A DNA stretch of 64,000 nucleotides from Triops longicaudatus (Eukaryota > Arthropoda > Branchiopoda > Notostraca > Triopsidae): assembly GCA_022885665.1 (NCBI GenBank), contig JAGQDJ010000173.1, positions 62,001 to 126,000 on the forward strand, in the 5' to 3' direction. This document shows, piece by piece, positions 1 to 10,257 of this stretch. The number at the start of each line of letters is the position of its first letter. The first letter of the stretch is position 1. The notes beneath the pieces were generated by a model, which ran no database searches, was not told the DNA's origin, and worked only from the letters and a program-made list of their open reading frames with translations. A program made the position numbers and the translations under genes.

Positions 1-30
1 TCATCCCAAGTTTATCTTGTTTTTTAAATA

Positions 31-113
31 AGCGCCATTTTTTGTGGGCATGGGGGCGCTGCCCTCGCGCCGTGTTTCACCACGTGTGGAGTACTTGTAT
101 TCCAAGTACAAAA
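31..113 (+). promoter_or_regulatory. Probable core promoter / 5' leader of BOP1
   Basis: A GC-rich stretch directly upstream of the BOP1 start contains a perfect E-box CACGTG at 81-86, only 28 bases before the ATG, and a GCGCCATTTT motif near 32-41. Canonical E-boxes bound by Myc/Max are common in ribosome-biogenesis genes. That this one is functional is inference from position and motif only. The transcription start may lie beyond the left edge of the window. Confidence 0.3.
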
Positions 114-3100
114 ATGTCACCTAAAAATTCACGTGCTGCTGTAAGTAAAAGAAAGGTGGATCACATTGAACCAGCCAAACTGAAAGATGTATTAGAAGAA
201 ACTCCAGTAAGTTAATCCAATCAACACTTAATTGCTTTTAACTAAATTATGTCAACCTTTCCGTTTGTCAGGTCGATTACTTGGATGCTGACGAACTAGA
301 CAATGCCGATTCGTCTGATGAAGACTCCAGTGTTTATTCTGGCCTGAGTGAAGACGAAGAAGAAGATTCAGAAGTCGATGATGACCAAGAGGAAGAGGAT
401 GAAGAAGATTCCAATGACGCTAACGATGGAGAAGCTGTGGACGAAAAAACCTTCATCGCACCTAAAGCAGAAACCAGCGATAAACCTGCTTATCAGCCAG
501 ATGAATACGAAGAAGACTCGTCCGACGAAGAAGTATATACCGTATTACAACAAAATTGTACAATTCTATTGTGTTTTCTACGATAGGATCTTAGAAATAC
601 AGTAGGGAACATTCCCATGAAATGGTACGAAGAATATCCCCATATTGGATACGATTTGGACGGCAAACCTATCCTTAAACCTCCCAAAGGAGATCAGTTG
701 GACAATTTCTTACGCCGTATGGAAAATCCAGAGGCTTGGTAATTTTTTTGCTATTATAGGCGACGTTCTTATGTTTACTTGTCTAAATTCCTCTAATGGC
801 TGTTTTGCGTGTGTAGGAGAACTGTTGTTGATCCTATGACTGAGCAAGAAGTTGTCCTTAGTGATGCAGATGTCAATGCTATTCAGCGACTTATGCAAGG
901 ACATGTCCCTGATGCCAGTTTCGAGCCATATGCGGTAATTATTGTCGAAGCAATTCTCATATATTTATTATGTTAATTTCATTACTTGATTGATAATTTT
1001 ACTTATTATTTGTGTTAAATCTACTTGTGTTCATTCTTGCTTATTTTCATTAACTTCAATGAAGATTTAAATCCAATTGATAATTATGTTGTTCGTAGCC
1101 GTGGGTCTACTGGTTCTCTTCGGAAGTCATGCAGACGCCTTTATCAGGCAGGCCAGAACACAAACGTTCTTTCATCCCTTCCAAACTCGAAGCAGCTAAA
1201 GTCGGTAAAATGTTGCACTCGATCAAAATGGGCTGGATGACCAAACGCGAACCGAAGAAGACTGACGAACCACATAAATTCTATATGATTTGGGATAATA
1301 ATGACAAAGCGGAAGATATGCGCCGAATTGAAAACCATATCGCCGCTCCTAAACCAAAACTGCCCGGCCATGCTGAATCTTACAATCCGCCACCTGAATA
1401 TCTCTACAATGATCAAGAAGTATTTAGTTTATTATTTTTTAATTAACCAGTAAAGTCTGAAATTGAAAGCATATATCTATAGTGGAGTAAACATTAAGTA
1501 ACTAAATTAATACCACTATGTTGAAAAAAGTAAATTGCATATATGGCACATAATTTTGTAACAGTATGTACGTAGCATTATTAGACGTATTAAGCGTGAA
1601 TATTGGCAGGAACCAATGAAAAAATAACGTGAAATTATTAGAATATTAACTTATTAATACAAACTATTATAGTGTAACTCTTGTGCACTCTTTTAATTCT
1701 CTCGTTCCAGATGAAACGCTATGAAGAACTGGATGATGAACCACACCGACGGAAGTACAACTTTATTCCCCAGAAATTTTCCTCCCTGCGTCAAGTGCCC
1801 GCTTATGACAAATTCGCCCGCGAGCGCTTTGAACGTTGCTTGGACTTGTATCTCTGCCCGCGTGCGAGGAAAATGAGGGTATGTTTGTTTTAACTAGGGA
1901 AACGTGAGATTGTTGATGTGAATTTCTTCGTGTAACTATACGTAGTTGACAATTCAACCGGAAGATTTGGTACCACAATTGCCCAAACCCCGAGATTTGC
2001 AGCCGTTCCCTACCGTCTGTAGCTTGGTCTTCCGTGGACATACCGATATGGTACGGTCGATTAGTATGGATCCCTCTGGACAGTTCTTTGCCACTGGCTC
2101 TGATGATCAGACCGTTAGAAGTAGGGCTTCCAAATAAAATTTCTTTATAAAGTGGATGGATGTAATAATGGATTTTCTACCTTTTGTTTAGTTTGGGAAG
2201 TCGCTACCGGCAGATGTATGCGTAAGTTCGACGTGGAAGGTGTGGTGAGGTCGGTGTCCTGGTGCCCGAGCTCGTCTTTGGCTCTCGTTGCTGCTGCGGT
2301 AGATCATCGTGTCTTGCTCCTTAACCCGGGTGTCGGAGACAAATTGGTTGTTAGCAAAACTGACGAATTACTCAAGCAATTTCCCGACCAAGGCGACTAC
2401 ACGCGTATGTACAAACTAAATTTCTCAGTGACCGATTGTTCGTATAATTGCGACCTAAAGCAGGTGAAGCTGCTCGATAGAATCTTCACGCTTGTGGCTC
2501 AACCGCCATAGTATGCCTTAAGTAGTTGTGTAGTTTGTTTTTCTGAACACATAGAAACCTTGAAAAAATTCATGGAAGGTTCAGGGTAATTGAAGAAATC
2601 AAAGATTTTGAGGTCAAATGGACACTTCGACCGTTACATTCTGAAGTGGAGCCTTGAGTCGCTTATTGGAAACAGTTTAAACATTCGAGTATATTTATTT
2701 GAAACTAACTTTATTGTTTAGTAATTTCAAGTTTATAAAAGTCAGTTATAACGCAATTGCAAAATTAGCACGTAACGAGAACAAGGGCACATAAATCTAT
2801 TTTCTTACGGCAAGTTATGTAGCGTTACGTCCGGAAATTGTTTACTTGTTGATTTCACTATTGACACATTTGTCGTCTTTTTCTTCAGTTAGTTTTTAGG
2901 TAATTTTTAAAGGGCTAAGCTTCGCTGACTCTCTGAAGTGCGCTTTGAAAAAAGCATTGGAACGGTTGATTCAATAAGTTAACACGAAACTACTAGATTT
3001 GCATAATGTTGCTGCCTAGTGGCGCAGTTGTGAAACTTGTATTAGAAAGAAATCTTTCGTTCTGAAATTAAAAGAGTTTACATGATTAATATTCGTTGTG

Positions 3101-4067
3101 CAGCTCCTCCGAGAGTAAAAGCAGTCGTAACATGGGAAGAACCCGACGAAAAGCAATGGGAAAAGGGTATTCGTGTCGTCATTTCACATTTCAAGCAAAT
3201 TAAACAGGTATGTGTATTGAAAAACTGATCATCGTCATACTAATTTAATCGATTTACTTGTTTTTGGTGACTGTTGTACTTATTTTTTTATTAATTATTT
3301 AAACTGTTTAACTTTACAGGTTACATGGCACGGTAAAGGTGATTATTTCGCGTGTGTGCTACCGGAAGGTGCACATCGTTCGGTGTTGATCCACCAATTG
3401 TCACGAAGAAGATCACAAATCCCGTTCTCCAAAGCTAAAGGTTTGGTGCAAGCCGTACTTTTTCATCCGATCCGGCCGTATTTGTTCGTGGCAACGCAAC
3501 GACATGTCCGTATCTACAATTTGATGAAACAAGAATTGTCCAAGAAACTCATGACTGGAGCTAAATGGGTTTCGAGTATAGCGGTGCATCCAGGTAAAAC
3601 GTACTTAGAAATTAAGAGTTACGATAACCAATGATTTTGCTTGATCTTCTTCCAGCGGGAGACAATATAATTGTTGGCACGTATGATCGGCGTCTGCAAT
3701 GGTTCGACTTGGATTTGTCGACGAAACCGTACCAGATTCTTCGTCATCATGGCAAAGCCATTCGCGCAGTGGCGTACCATAAGAGGTATCCGCTTTTCGC
3801 CTCGGGTTCTGATGACGCTTCAGCTATTGTTTGTCATGGAATGGTTTACAAGTAAGTTTCGTTGTTCTTCTTAGGATGTTGGACGAGTGTATTATTTTTT
3901 GCTTATTTTCTAGCGATTTACTGCAAAATCCACTCATTGTTCCCGTCAAGATCTTGCGCGGACATCAATCGCACAACGACTTCGGTGTCTTAGATGTCAC
4001 CTTCCATCCTTATCAGCCTTGGTTATTTACCGCTGGCGCGGATTCTACTGTGCGTTTGTACACGTAA
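114..4067 (+). CDS. BOP1: Ribosome biogenesis protein BOP1 (Erb1 family), 12 exons, complete
   Basis: BOP1/Erb1 is the scaffold of the PeBoW complex (Pes1-Bop1-WDR12), needed in the nucleolus for 27S/32S pre-rRNA processing and 60S assembly. Exons: 114-206, 272-532, 587-738, 817-934, 1099-1419, 1711-1878, 1946-2120, 2192-2404, 3104-3207, 3320-3593, 3656-3851, 3914-4067. All introns are GT-AG and all phases close, giving 742 residues (human about 746). Residues about 35-95 are a strongly acidic tail. The BOP1NT region follows (TVGNIPMKWY, HIGYDLDGKPIL, IKMGW). From about residue 398 come the WD40 repeats, with family blocks such as RPRDLQPFPT-like KPRDLQPFPT, LIHQLSRRRSQ, WFDLDLSTKPY and FASGSDD, ending in VRLYT. 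The start ATG lies at the head of exon 1 with no upstream in-window alternative. The largest intron is 2405-3103. Identification is very secure. Confidence 0.96.
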
Positions 4068-7000
4068 TGTTTTATCAAAATGCCACATTATTGAAATGAA
4101 ATTGAATTGCGACGAATACATATTGAAACATCATCAAGTCTCTGTACTCCAAGAAGGCCCCAAGAAACCAACTGATTTTCGCCTTTCAGCGTTTTAAATG
4201 GCAATACACCCCGTTTAACCAACCTAATCTGTTCCTGGACGACGTTCGTTATAAGAAACGCTATTTTCCCACAAGATTCAATGGAAATCACTTTAATCCG
4301 TTCTTGCTCCCGGACCGAAACGTGAAAAAGTTGATTTAATGATCGGAAAAAATGCTAAAAATATATTGACTGTCAAAATGTATATTTAAAATTGTTTAAA
4401 ACACGTAATGATCAGTTTTGTTCACATAATGGCTCTCGAAACCACTCTTAGTTACAAAAATCTTCTATCTTTTTGCTTCTTACATATCAGCCTTGATTTT
4501 CATATCCGACACTGATTGAAAGAATCCGTCTAACGTTTGCTTTTGTCTCTTCTTTAATACGATTCTGAAGAAGTGCAAGACTGTCGTTGAACTTGTCTTA
4601 TCTGTTGGCCTCAACCTGATTTAGATGCCTCGTTCTGCTTAGGCTTGAATTTCTTCCCATTTCATAATAAACCCGTTTACGGATGTGGTATGCGGTCGTC
4701 CAACTCTTCGTCAGAAGAAATTTCATTCTGATCTGATTATTACCAGAATTCTCTGGTGTCACTTTTTAAGTACCACTTTGAAAAAAAAAATAACTAAAAC
4801 TATGTAACCAAAGAGAGATACATAGGCAGGCTATTTCTCAGCAACTGACTGGCGTGGGTAGCCAAGTTCTCCTCTGTAATGCATGCGTGCAGACTGGGAA
4901 ACGTAACCGCCAATTTTTTTTAAGCTTTTTTTTTTTTTTTTTTTGCTCACTCTAAGCGGTTCTTTGCTAGAGGCTGAGTTCATTGTGCGACTCATTTTTT
5001 CGCCTTCGCGCGGGTTGGTTGTATAAGTTGTTCTCTATACAATGCGTTCGTTAAACCACTGTATTTAAAGATTGCCTCGAACTATCAAAATAAAGGGATT
5101 TAAGATCTCTTATACGGAACTTTCAGCACTTAAAAAGGATAGGTCTGTTGTTTCTGTTATAGTAGGTAACAGCAAAGAGTGCATGAAGTCAAATAGAATC
5201 TGGATAGAGGTGCATTGTGATACAAAACTTTAAAATTTCAGACGCGGTTTTACAAACAGCATCTGACGAATTTCTTTTTTCTTTTTGCCCCGAAATTTAA
5301 AAAAATTAGATCTAACCACCAGTTTGCCCGATTTCTTTTTTTTAATAAAATGTAGTGAAAACTCAAGCATAATTCACAAATTTAAAAAATTGTTTTAAAA
5401 AAATAAAGAAGTCAAACTGGGTGCACAAAGTATCCCCAGCGACAATATTGCAGTCAAAACAGTTCCGTTGATTTTTTAACCATTTTACAGCATGATGTCT
5501 GACAATTTCCCTTGTTTTCTGCCATAACGGATTTGTGTATACCGCCTTAAACATGTATTACAGTGCTCTACTTACTTAAAGTCGGTAGAAAATGGGCGGA
5601 CTTGGGAGTTCGATTATGTTTTCAATAGGGCTTGAAAGTTACCCAAACTGCGCCATGACGAAAATAAAAAGCTTGTATTTGAATGGACCACAAATGTGCT
5701 AGAAAAATGCGCAACGCCTACTAGCAAAGTAAAACGAGCGCGCTAGCGCTCGAATTTACGAAAGCGCCTAGTGTGAATGCATTTGTCATTTTACTTGCCA
5801 ACGCGAGTACAGAACAAGCCCATAATGAATAATAATGAATAATAGAAAAGATGAGAAAATACTCGAATGTCTATTCAGTAGAAGTCAAAATAGAAACGTG
5901 CGCGTGCGCAAAGACAACCGCGGTCACAATTGCTAGTAATAATCGAGCGCCCTCTCAAATATTGTAATAGCACACGAACAAGTGACTGTGCGAAAACTTT
6001 ATTTTCAATATATTGAAAATAAAGCAAGTATCTAATTTGTGGCCGACCCGACAGGCTTTCATAGAGGCAACCCCAGTAGCAATTCTGATGTATCAAATTA
6101 TCCGATTACGTTGGGTATAAAGCTGTCGGAAGCCTCTTCAAAATCTTAGACTGTAGCTTCTAAAAAGCCTAAATAGGTCGCTTCGTTTATTCATTAAGTG
6201 AGAGTTCAGTTTTAATGCACTAGAATGCACAAAATATTACTCGCAAAATTCTACAATATTTTGTTCTTTCACAGATGACGTAATCTTTCTCTGGAAGGAA
6301 TTAATTTATGCAAAAATAGATCTTGCACGCGAAAGATCATGGATGCTGAATTTAGCACTGTACAGTAAAGCATTCCTCGATACTTACCAATATTCCTTCA
6401 TACTGGAGAAGGCCAAAAAGCAACTTCAATAATCATGTAAGGGTGACACTCTCGAGTACACCCTCGTATATTTGCAGCTACAGTTTCATCTACATCAACA
6501 ATCAGAGAACAACACCTTTGCGTTTAAAGCTTAAATCCTGTATGTATTCACAATGTATGGCACCAGCTAAACCCAATTCAAAGAACATTCTAGATACACA
6601 GGCGCTGCTATTACAATAAAAAAAATCAGGTGAAGGTGAATAAACTCGATATCTCTTTTCTCTTAATCTTGATTTTTACTGGCGCTCAAAAACGGAGTAA
6701 CACAATGTTCTCTCAAATTCCATATATACAGTAACTTGTAACCATCCCACACAAACGAACACAACAACACTATTAATGCTTTGCTCTCTTCTAGCTATCT
6801 TTTGCATAAATGACATTTTTTTCTCTGTCAAGTGCATTTGCTATGTAAAGGTTCACAATGATCCAAGTCCGTGATTCGAATATCTCAACCCCACAGGTTT
6901 TATAACACTTCTAGCCAATGTCGCATTTTTCCTTTGACTCAGACCGCAATTGGACCCAATCAACTCTGCCCACTTTGTCCAATTTTTTCATCTACTAGCA

Positions 7001-8361
7001 TTTTACATCCACTTCGCAGCGCTTTCTAAGTTTAACTGGAGAGGAAGGATTTGTTCACTGTGTTGCCTGCCTCGAACGATCTTTCTAACTCTTTTTCGCA
7101 CTAAAAGAAAATGAAATACAGAAAAGGGTAAAGGTAAGAAAAATCAACTCCGATGCTTTTCTCTGTTTATATTCAAAGCGTTAGTTTCTATTGTATGCCT
7201 GTGTAGGCCCAAGCCTATTACTTCCAAGTCTTAGTTGTTAATGAGCTAAAAGGAGGAAACATAGCAAGGATAAAGTGCACAGAAACAGTAAAACTTTAAA
7301 AAATGGACTTGAATACGGACTTTCCCCGCTCCTAACCCAAAATTCTGTGAAAACCGAAATCAAGCAAGGGGAGCACTACCAGAAGGGTTCCACACTTTCG
7401 AAACTAGGATTTAACGGCACGTCAGTAAAATGAATCTCACAGAGATTATTTAAAACTCCCTGCTGTGAGAAATGAAATTACCTCTAGAAAAGGGGGAAAA
7501 AATGGCCTTCTACCGGTAGTGTTACGCGACTAAGAGATAACGAGACCAGCTTTGGAAGTTTAGCTCGCTGCAGGAAGAAAGAAAATCGAAGTCTTCGCTT
7601 TAAACGAAAAATCAAATACATAAAATTTGCAACTCAGAACAAGCACTCAAGTTACTGTAGTAAGATAGACCTGATATGGGCGACACGACAACGATTTAAA
7701 GCTTTCTGGTGCTAAATCTTTTCCCGGACACCAGTCACAAGCTTCGTTAAATTGTATTTTACATATTTCGTACAGAACTGACTGATTTAGATTACTTTTC
7801 CCTGACTGAATTTTTGCCAACTTCCCTTTGACACCGGTACGATTGCATTCCGATGAATTACGACTTAAATACCTAAACTCGAGAAAAACATCGATTTTCT
7901 AGCACGTGTTGTCAATAAGAAGACAGTCGCTGACAAGTTCGTCCAACTTTCGTACCGACGTCGGAGAAAAACTGCAGATCGTAACAATGCTAACAATCTT
8001 TCAGGGACTGGTCTTACGAACTGGAGCTGTAAGGAGTATTTACACAAGGAGGTAAGGTAAACGTGCCGGGATGTTATCGTTGTCGTGCCGGATGACTCAA
8101 GAACTATCCATGCGAAGCTATTTCTTTCTCGTTTAAAGCTAAGATGCGACCAATGGGAAAACTAGTAGAAAAAGCTGCATACCACATTTTTGTTGTTTTC
8201 TTGGAATCTACGATGGCGAGTGTGAAGGGTATTGTTGCGACCAACGGAGACAATAGTTCCTTTAGGACTTTGGTTTTGTATTAAGTTTTCTTAGGAGGGA
8301 TTTGGAGGATAATAGTTTGTTTTGCAAAGGGGGAGGGGGGAGGGACAGTACAGTCTCTTAC
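4068..8361. other. Intergenic region between convergent BOP1 and zinc-finger gene
   Basis: No recognisable gene. A possible poly(A) signal AATAAA at 4666-4671 could end BOP1 transcripts. An open frame of 71 codons at 4127-4339, preceded by an acceptor-like TTTCAG ending at 4189, has no recognised product. A long T tract interrupted by AAGC spans 4914-4944. CGAGCGCGCTAGCGCTCG at about 5736-5753 is a near-palindrome in a GC-rich patch. Part of the right side is probably the 3' UTR of the minus-strand zinc-finger gene. Confidence 0.5.
4914..4944. repeat. Interrupted poly-T tract
   Basis: Eight T, then AAGC, then about nineteen T. The following 70 bases contain TCATTTTTTCGCC and CGCGCG-like patches resembling those next to two other T/A tracts in the window (34811 and 54093). 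It may be the edge of a degraded transposable element or simple sequence. Confidence 0.4.
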
Positions 8362-10257
8362 TTACTGGTGTCCTCGCAAATGTTGTGCTAAGGACTCTTG
8401 GTCATCTGCCAGGAAATTACACTTATTGCAAATACGTTTGTTGTGAACTTTGAGGACATGCGTGGCGAGGCGCTCTGTCCGTGCCGCTTTGTAATCGCAA
8501 AGGACGCAGAGGAAAGGCTTGATGTGAGTGTTTAAATGCCGCTTTAAGCACCAATTATCCACGCCTCTCCAAGCACAGTACGTGCAGGCGTACAACTTCT
8601 CACGCTTTTTCTTCTCCCCACTGGCCCCACCCCCTCCACCGCCCCCAGACGACGACGCTGACGCCCCGGAGCTGCCGTTGTTGTTAGCCGTGGCGTTGGA
8701 GGACGACACGGGCGTGGTTGACACGCTGGCGGTGGCGTTCACGTTGTTATGTACCGGCCGGACCAAAGCTTCCACGCCCAGCGTGGTGTAACTCTTGTAC
8801 GGCGTCTGCGCAGTGGTCAGTGGCTGGCTTGGGAAAGCTGGTAGCCCCGGATGAGGGTAATTAGGCGGCCGGGCGGCGGGTGTGTTTTGGACCTGCAGTT
8901 GTACGGTGGTCGGAGCTGCTTGGACCGCGTTTTGGGCCGGGGCGACGGTGGTGTAGAACTGGACTTGAACCGGCGTACCAGTGGTGGCCGACAGCGTCGC
9001 CAAATTGTTCCCTGGCTTCGGGGTTTGTACAAGACTCAAGTTGGTGGTGCTGGTGTCGTGAGTGTTATGATTGTGAGCCACGTTGTGGGCATTGCTAGCT
9101 TCCTTCTTGATTTTGAGCAGGTCGTAGGCGTGGTCACGGTGCATGCGCGTGAAATGTTTCTTGCAGTGATCGGCACGGTTGAACTGCTTCTGGCACACGT
9201 AACAGCGGAAGGGCTTCTCTTCGCTGTGGATATTCTCGTGGCGGGTGAAGAGGTCGCGCCGGTCAGTGGCGTAGGGACAGTAAGGGCAACAGTAGCGTTT
9301 GTCGGCGTTGTTTACCACGGGCGCGTCGTCTTTGCTCTCCACGCGCACTTTCAGGTTGAGAAGGAACTTGGTCACTTCTTCCAGAACCGGATTCTCCTTC
9401 CACAATGATGCGTCTGCGTTTTGCTCGTTATGCTGCCGCGACAGGTGCATCCGGACGCACCGTGCCCACGAGGAGGTGTATGGACACCGGGGACACTGAA
9501 ACACCCGGAGATTGGCGTGCGAGCCGAGCCAGTGCTCGGCGACGCGAGCCAAAAACCCCACGCAGCCGCACTCGAGACAACGAAAGAGTTTGTGGGTCGC
9601 GTTGTACGAGGCCACTTTGGACGAATTCCACGACAAACCCTCCTCACTTTCCACCCAGGTGGAATCGCTCAGTTTAGCTTGTTTGGCGTGACTGCCACCA
9701 CCGCCACCACCGCTGCCGTTCAAGTTGCCGCTGTTGCTGTGCTTCTTACCGGTTTTCTTCTTGCCCGAGTGGGTGGAGTGATCTGAAGTAGTACCACCTA
9801 TTAAAGTACCCGAGCCATCCGTGCCTTGCACAACGGGTGCTACCGCTTGCACCACAATGGTGGTGGCCGTACCGTTGCCGGCGCCATAGTGGTCCTTGGC
9901 GACGGTTTGGTAATCTAAGTCCATCAAACCTAACTCGCCGGTGGAGGTGTGGTTCACTTGCATCGTCCCTCCCCCACCACCACCCCCGCCACCAGCGGTG
10001 CCACCGCCGCCGCCGTTGTCTGTGCCTTGCCCCGGCAACGCGCCTTCTCCGTAAAACTTCTTGGCGATTTCGTGAAACATGTCTTCATAAGTGTCGATGG
10101 GCATCATGGGAATGGGTCCGCCTTCCATAGGCTTAGCCCCGCCTGGTGTTGTGGCTACACCCACAGTTCGAGCTGGATGAGCACCCTGCGGCACAAAACA
10201 GGCGGTGGCGGGCTTCTGGTCTGACGTCAGGTAGCTCAGGTAGAGCGGAAAAGCCAT
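8362..10257 (-). CDS. C2H2 zinc-finger transcription factor, REST/charlatan-like (single large coding exon)
   Basis: A 631-residue open frame with seven C2H2-type fingers: two at about residues 225-277 (the first is atypical, with CLEC and a wide His spacing), two at about 322-372 (CPYCPYATDRRDLFTRH, CYVCQKQFNRADHCKKH), and three at the C-terminus, about 555-631 (CTYCAWRGVDNWCLKRH, CVLCDYKAARTERLATH, CNKCNFLADDQESLAQH). The linkers are Gly-, Ser- and Asn-rich. The tandem paired-finger layout and finger wording recall arthropod charlatan and vertebrate REST, transcriptional repressors in neural development; that assignment is from memory of the family. The ATG is immediately preceded by an acceptor-like TTTTTTCATAG, so an upstream 5' UTR or coding exon is likely. 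The stop TAA sits inside a good donor (CA|GTAAGT), so a spliced isoform with a different C-terminus is possible. Confidence 0.8.
   Translation of the reverse strand: MAFPLYLSYLTSDQKPATACFVPQGAHPARTVGVATTPGGAKPMEGGPIPMMPIDTYEDMFHEIAKKFYGEGALPGQGTDNGGGGGTAGGGGGGGGGTMQVNHTSTGELGLMDLDYQTVAKDHYGAGNGTATTIVVQAVAPVVQGTDGSGTLIGGTTSDHSTHSGKKKTGKKHSNSGNLNGSGGGGGGSHAKQAKLSDSTWVESEEGLSWNSSKVASYNATHKLFRCLECGCVGFLARVAEHWLGSHANLRVFQCPRCPYTSSWARCVRMHLSRQHNEQNADASLWKENPVLEEVTKFLLNLKVRVESKDDAPVVNNADKRYCCPYCPYATDRRDLFTRHENIHSEEKPFRCYVCQKQFNRADHCKKHFTRMHRDHAYDLLKIKKEASNAHNVAHNHNTHDTSTTNLSLVQTPKPGNNLATLSATTGTPVQVQFYTTVAPAQNAVQAAPTTVQLQVQNTPAARPPNYPHPGLPAFPSQPLTTAQTPYKSYTTLGVEALVRPVHNNVNATASVSTTPVSSSNATANNNGSSGASASSSGGGGGGGASGEKKKREKLYACTYCAWRGVDNWCLKRHLNTHIKPFLCVLCDYKAARTERLATHVLKVHNKRICNKCNFLADDQESLAQHLRGHQ

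Noticed and set aside
5363..6096. Minus-strand open frames between BOP1 and the zinc-finger gene
   Set aside because: Short, no domains, no initiation or splice context; consistent with chance in non-coding DNA.
8528..10224. Several overlapping open frames opposite or out of frame with the zinc-finger exon
   Set aside because: They are shadows of a GC-rich, low-complexity coding exon; none shows a known domain, while the minus frame has seven zinc fingers.
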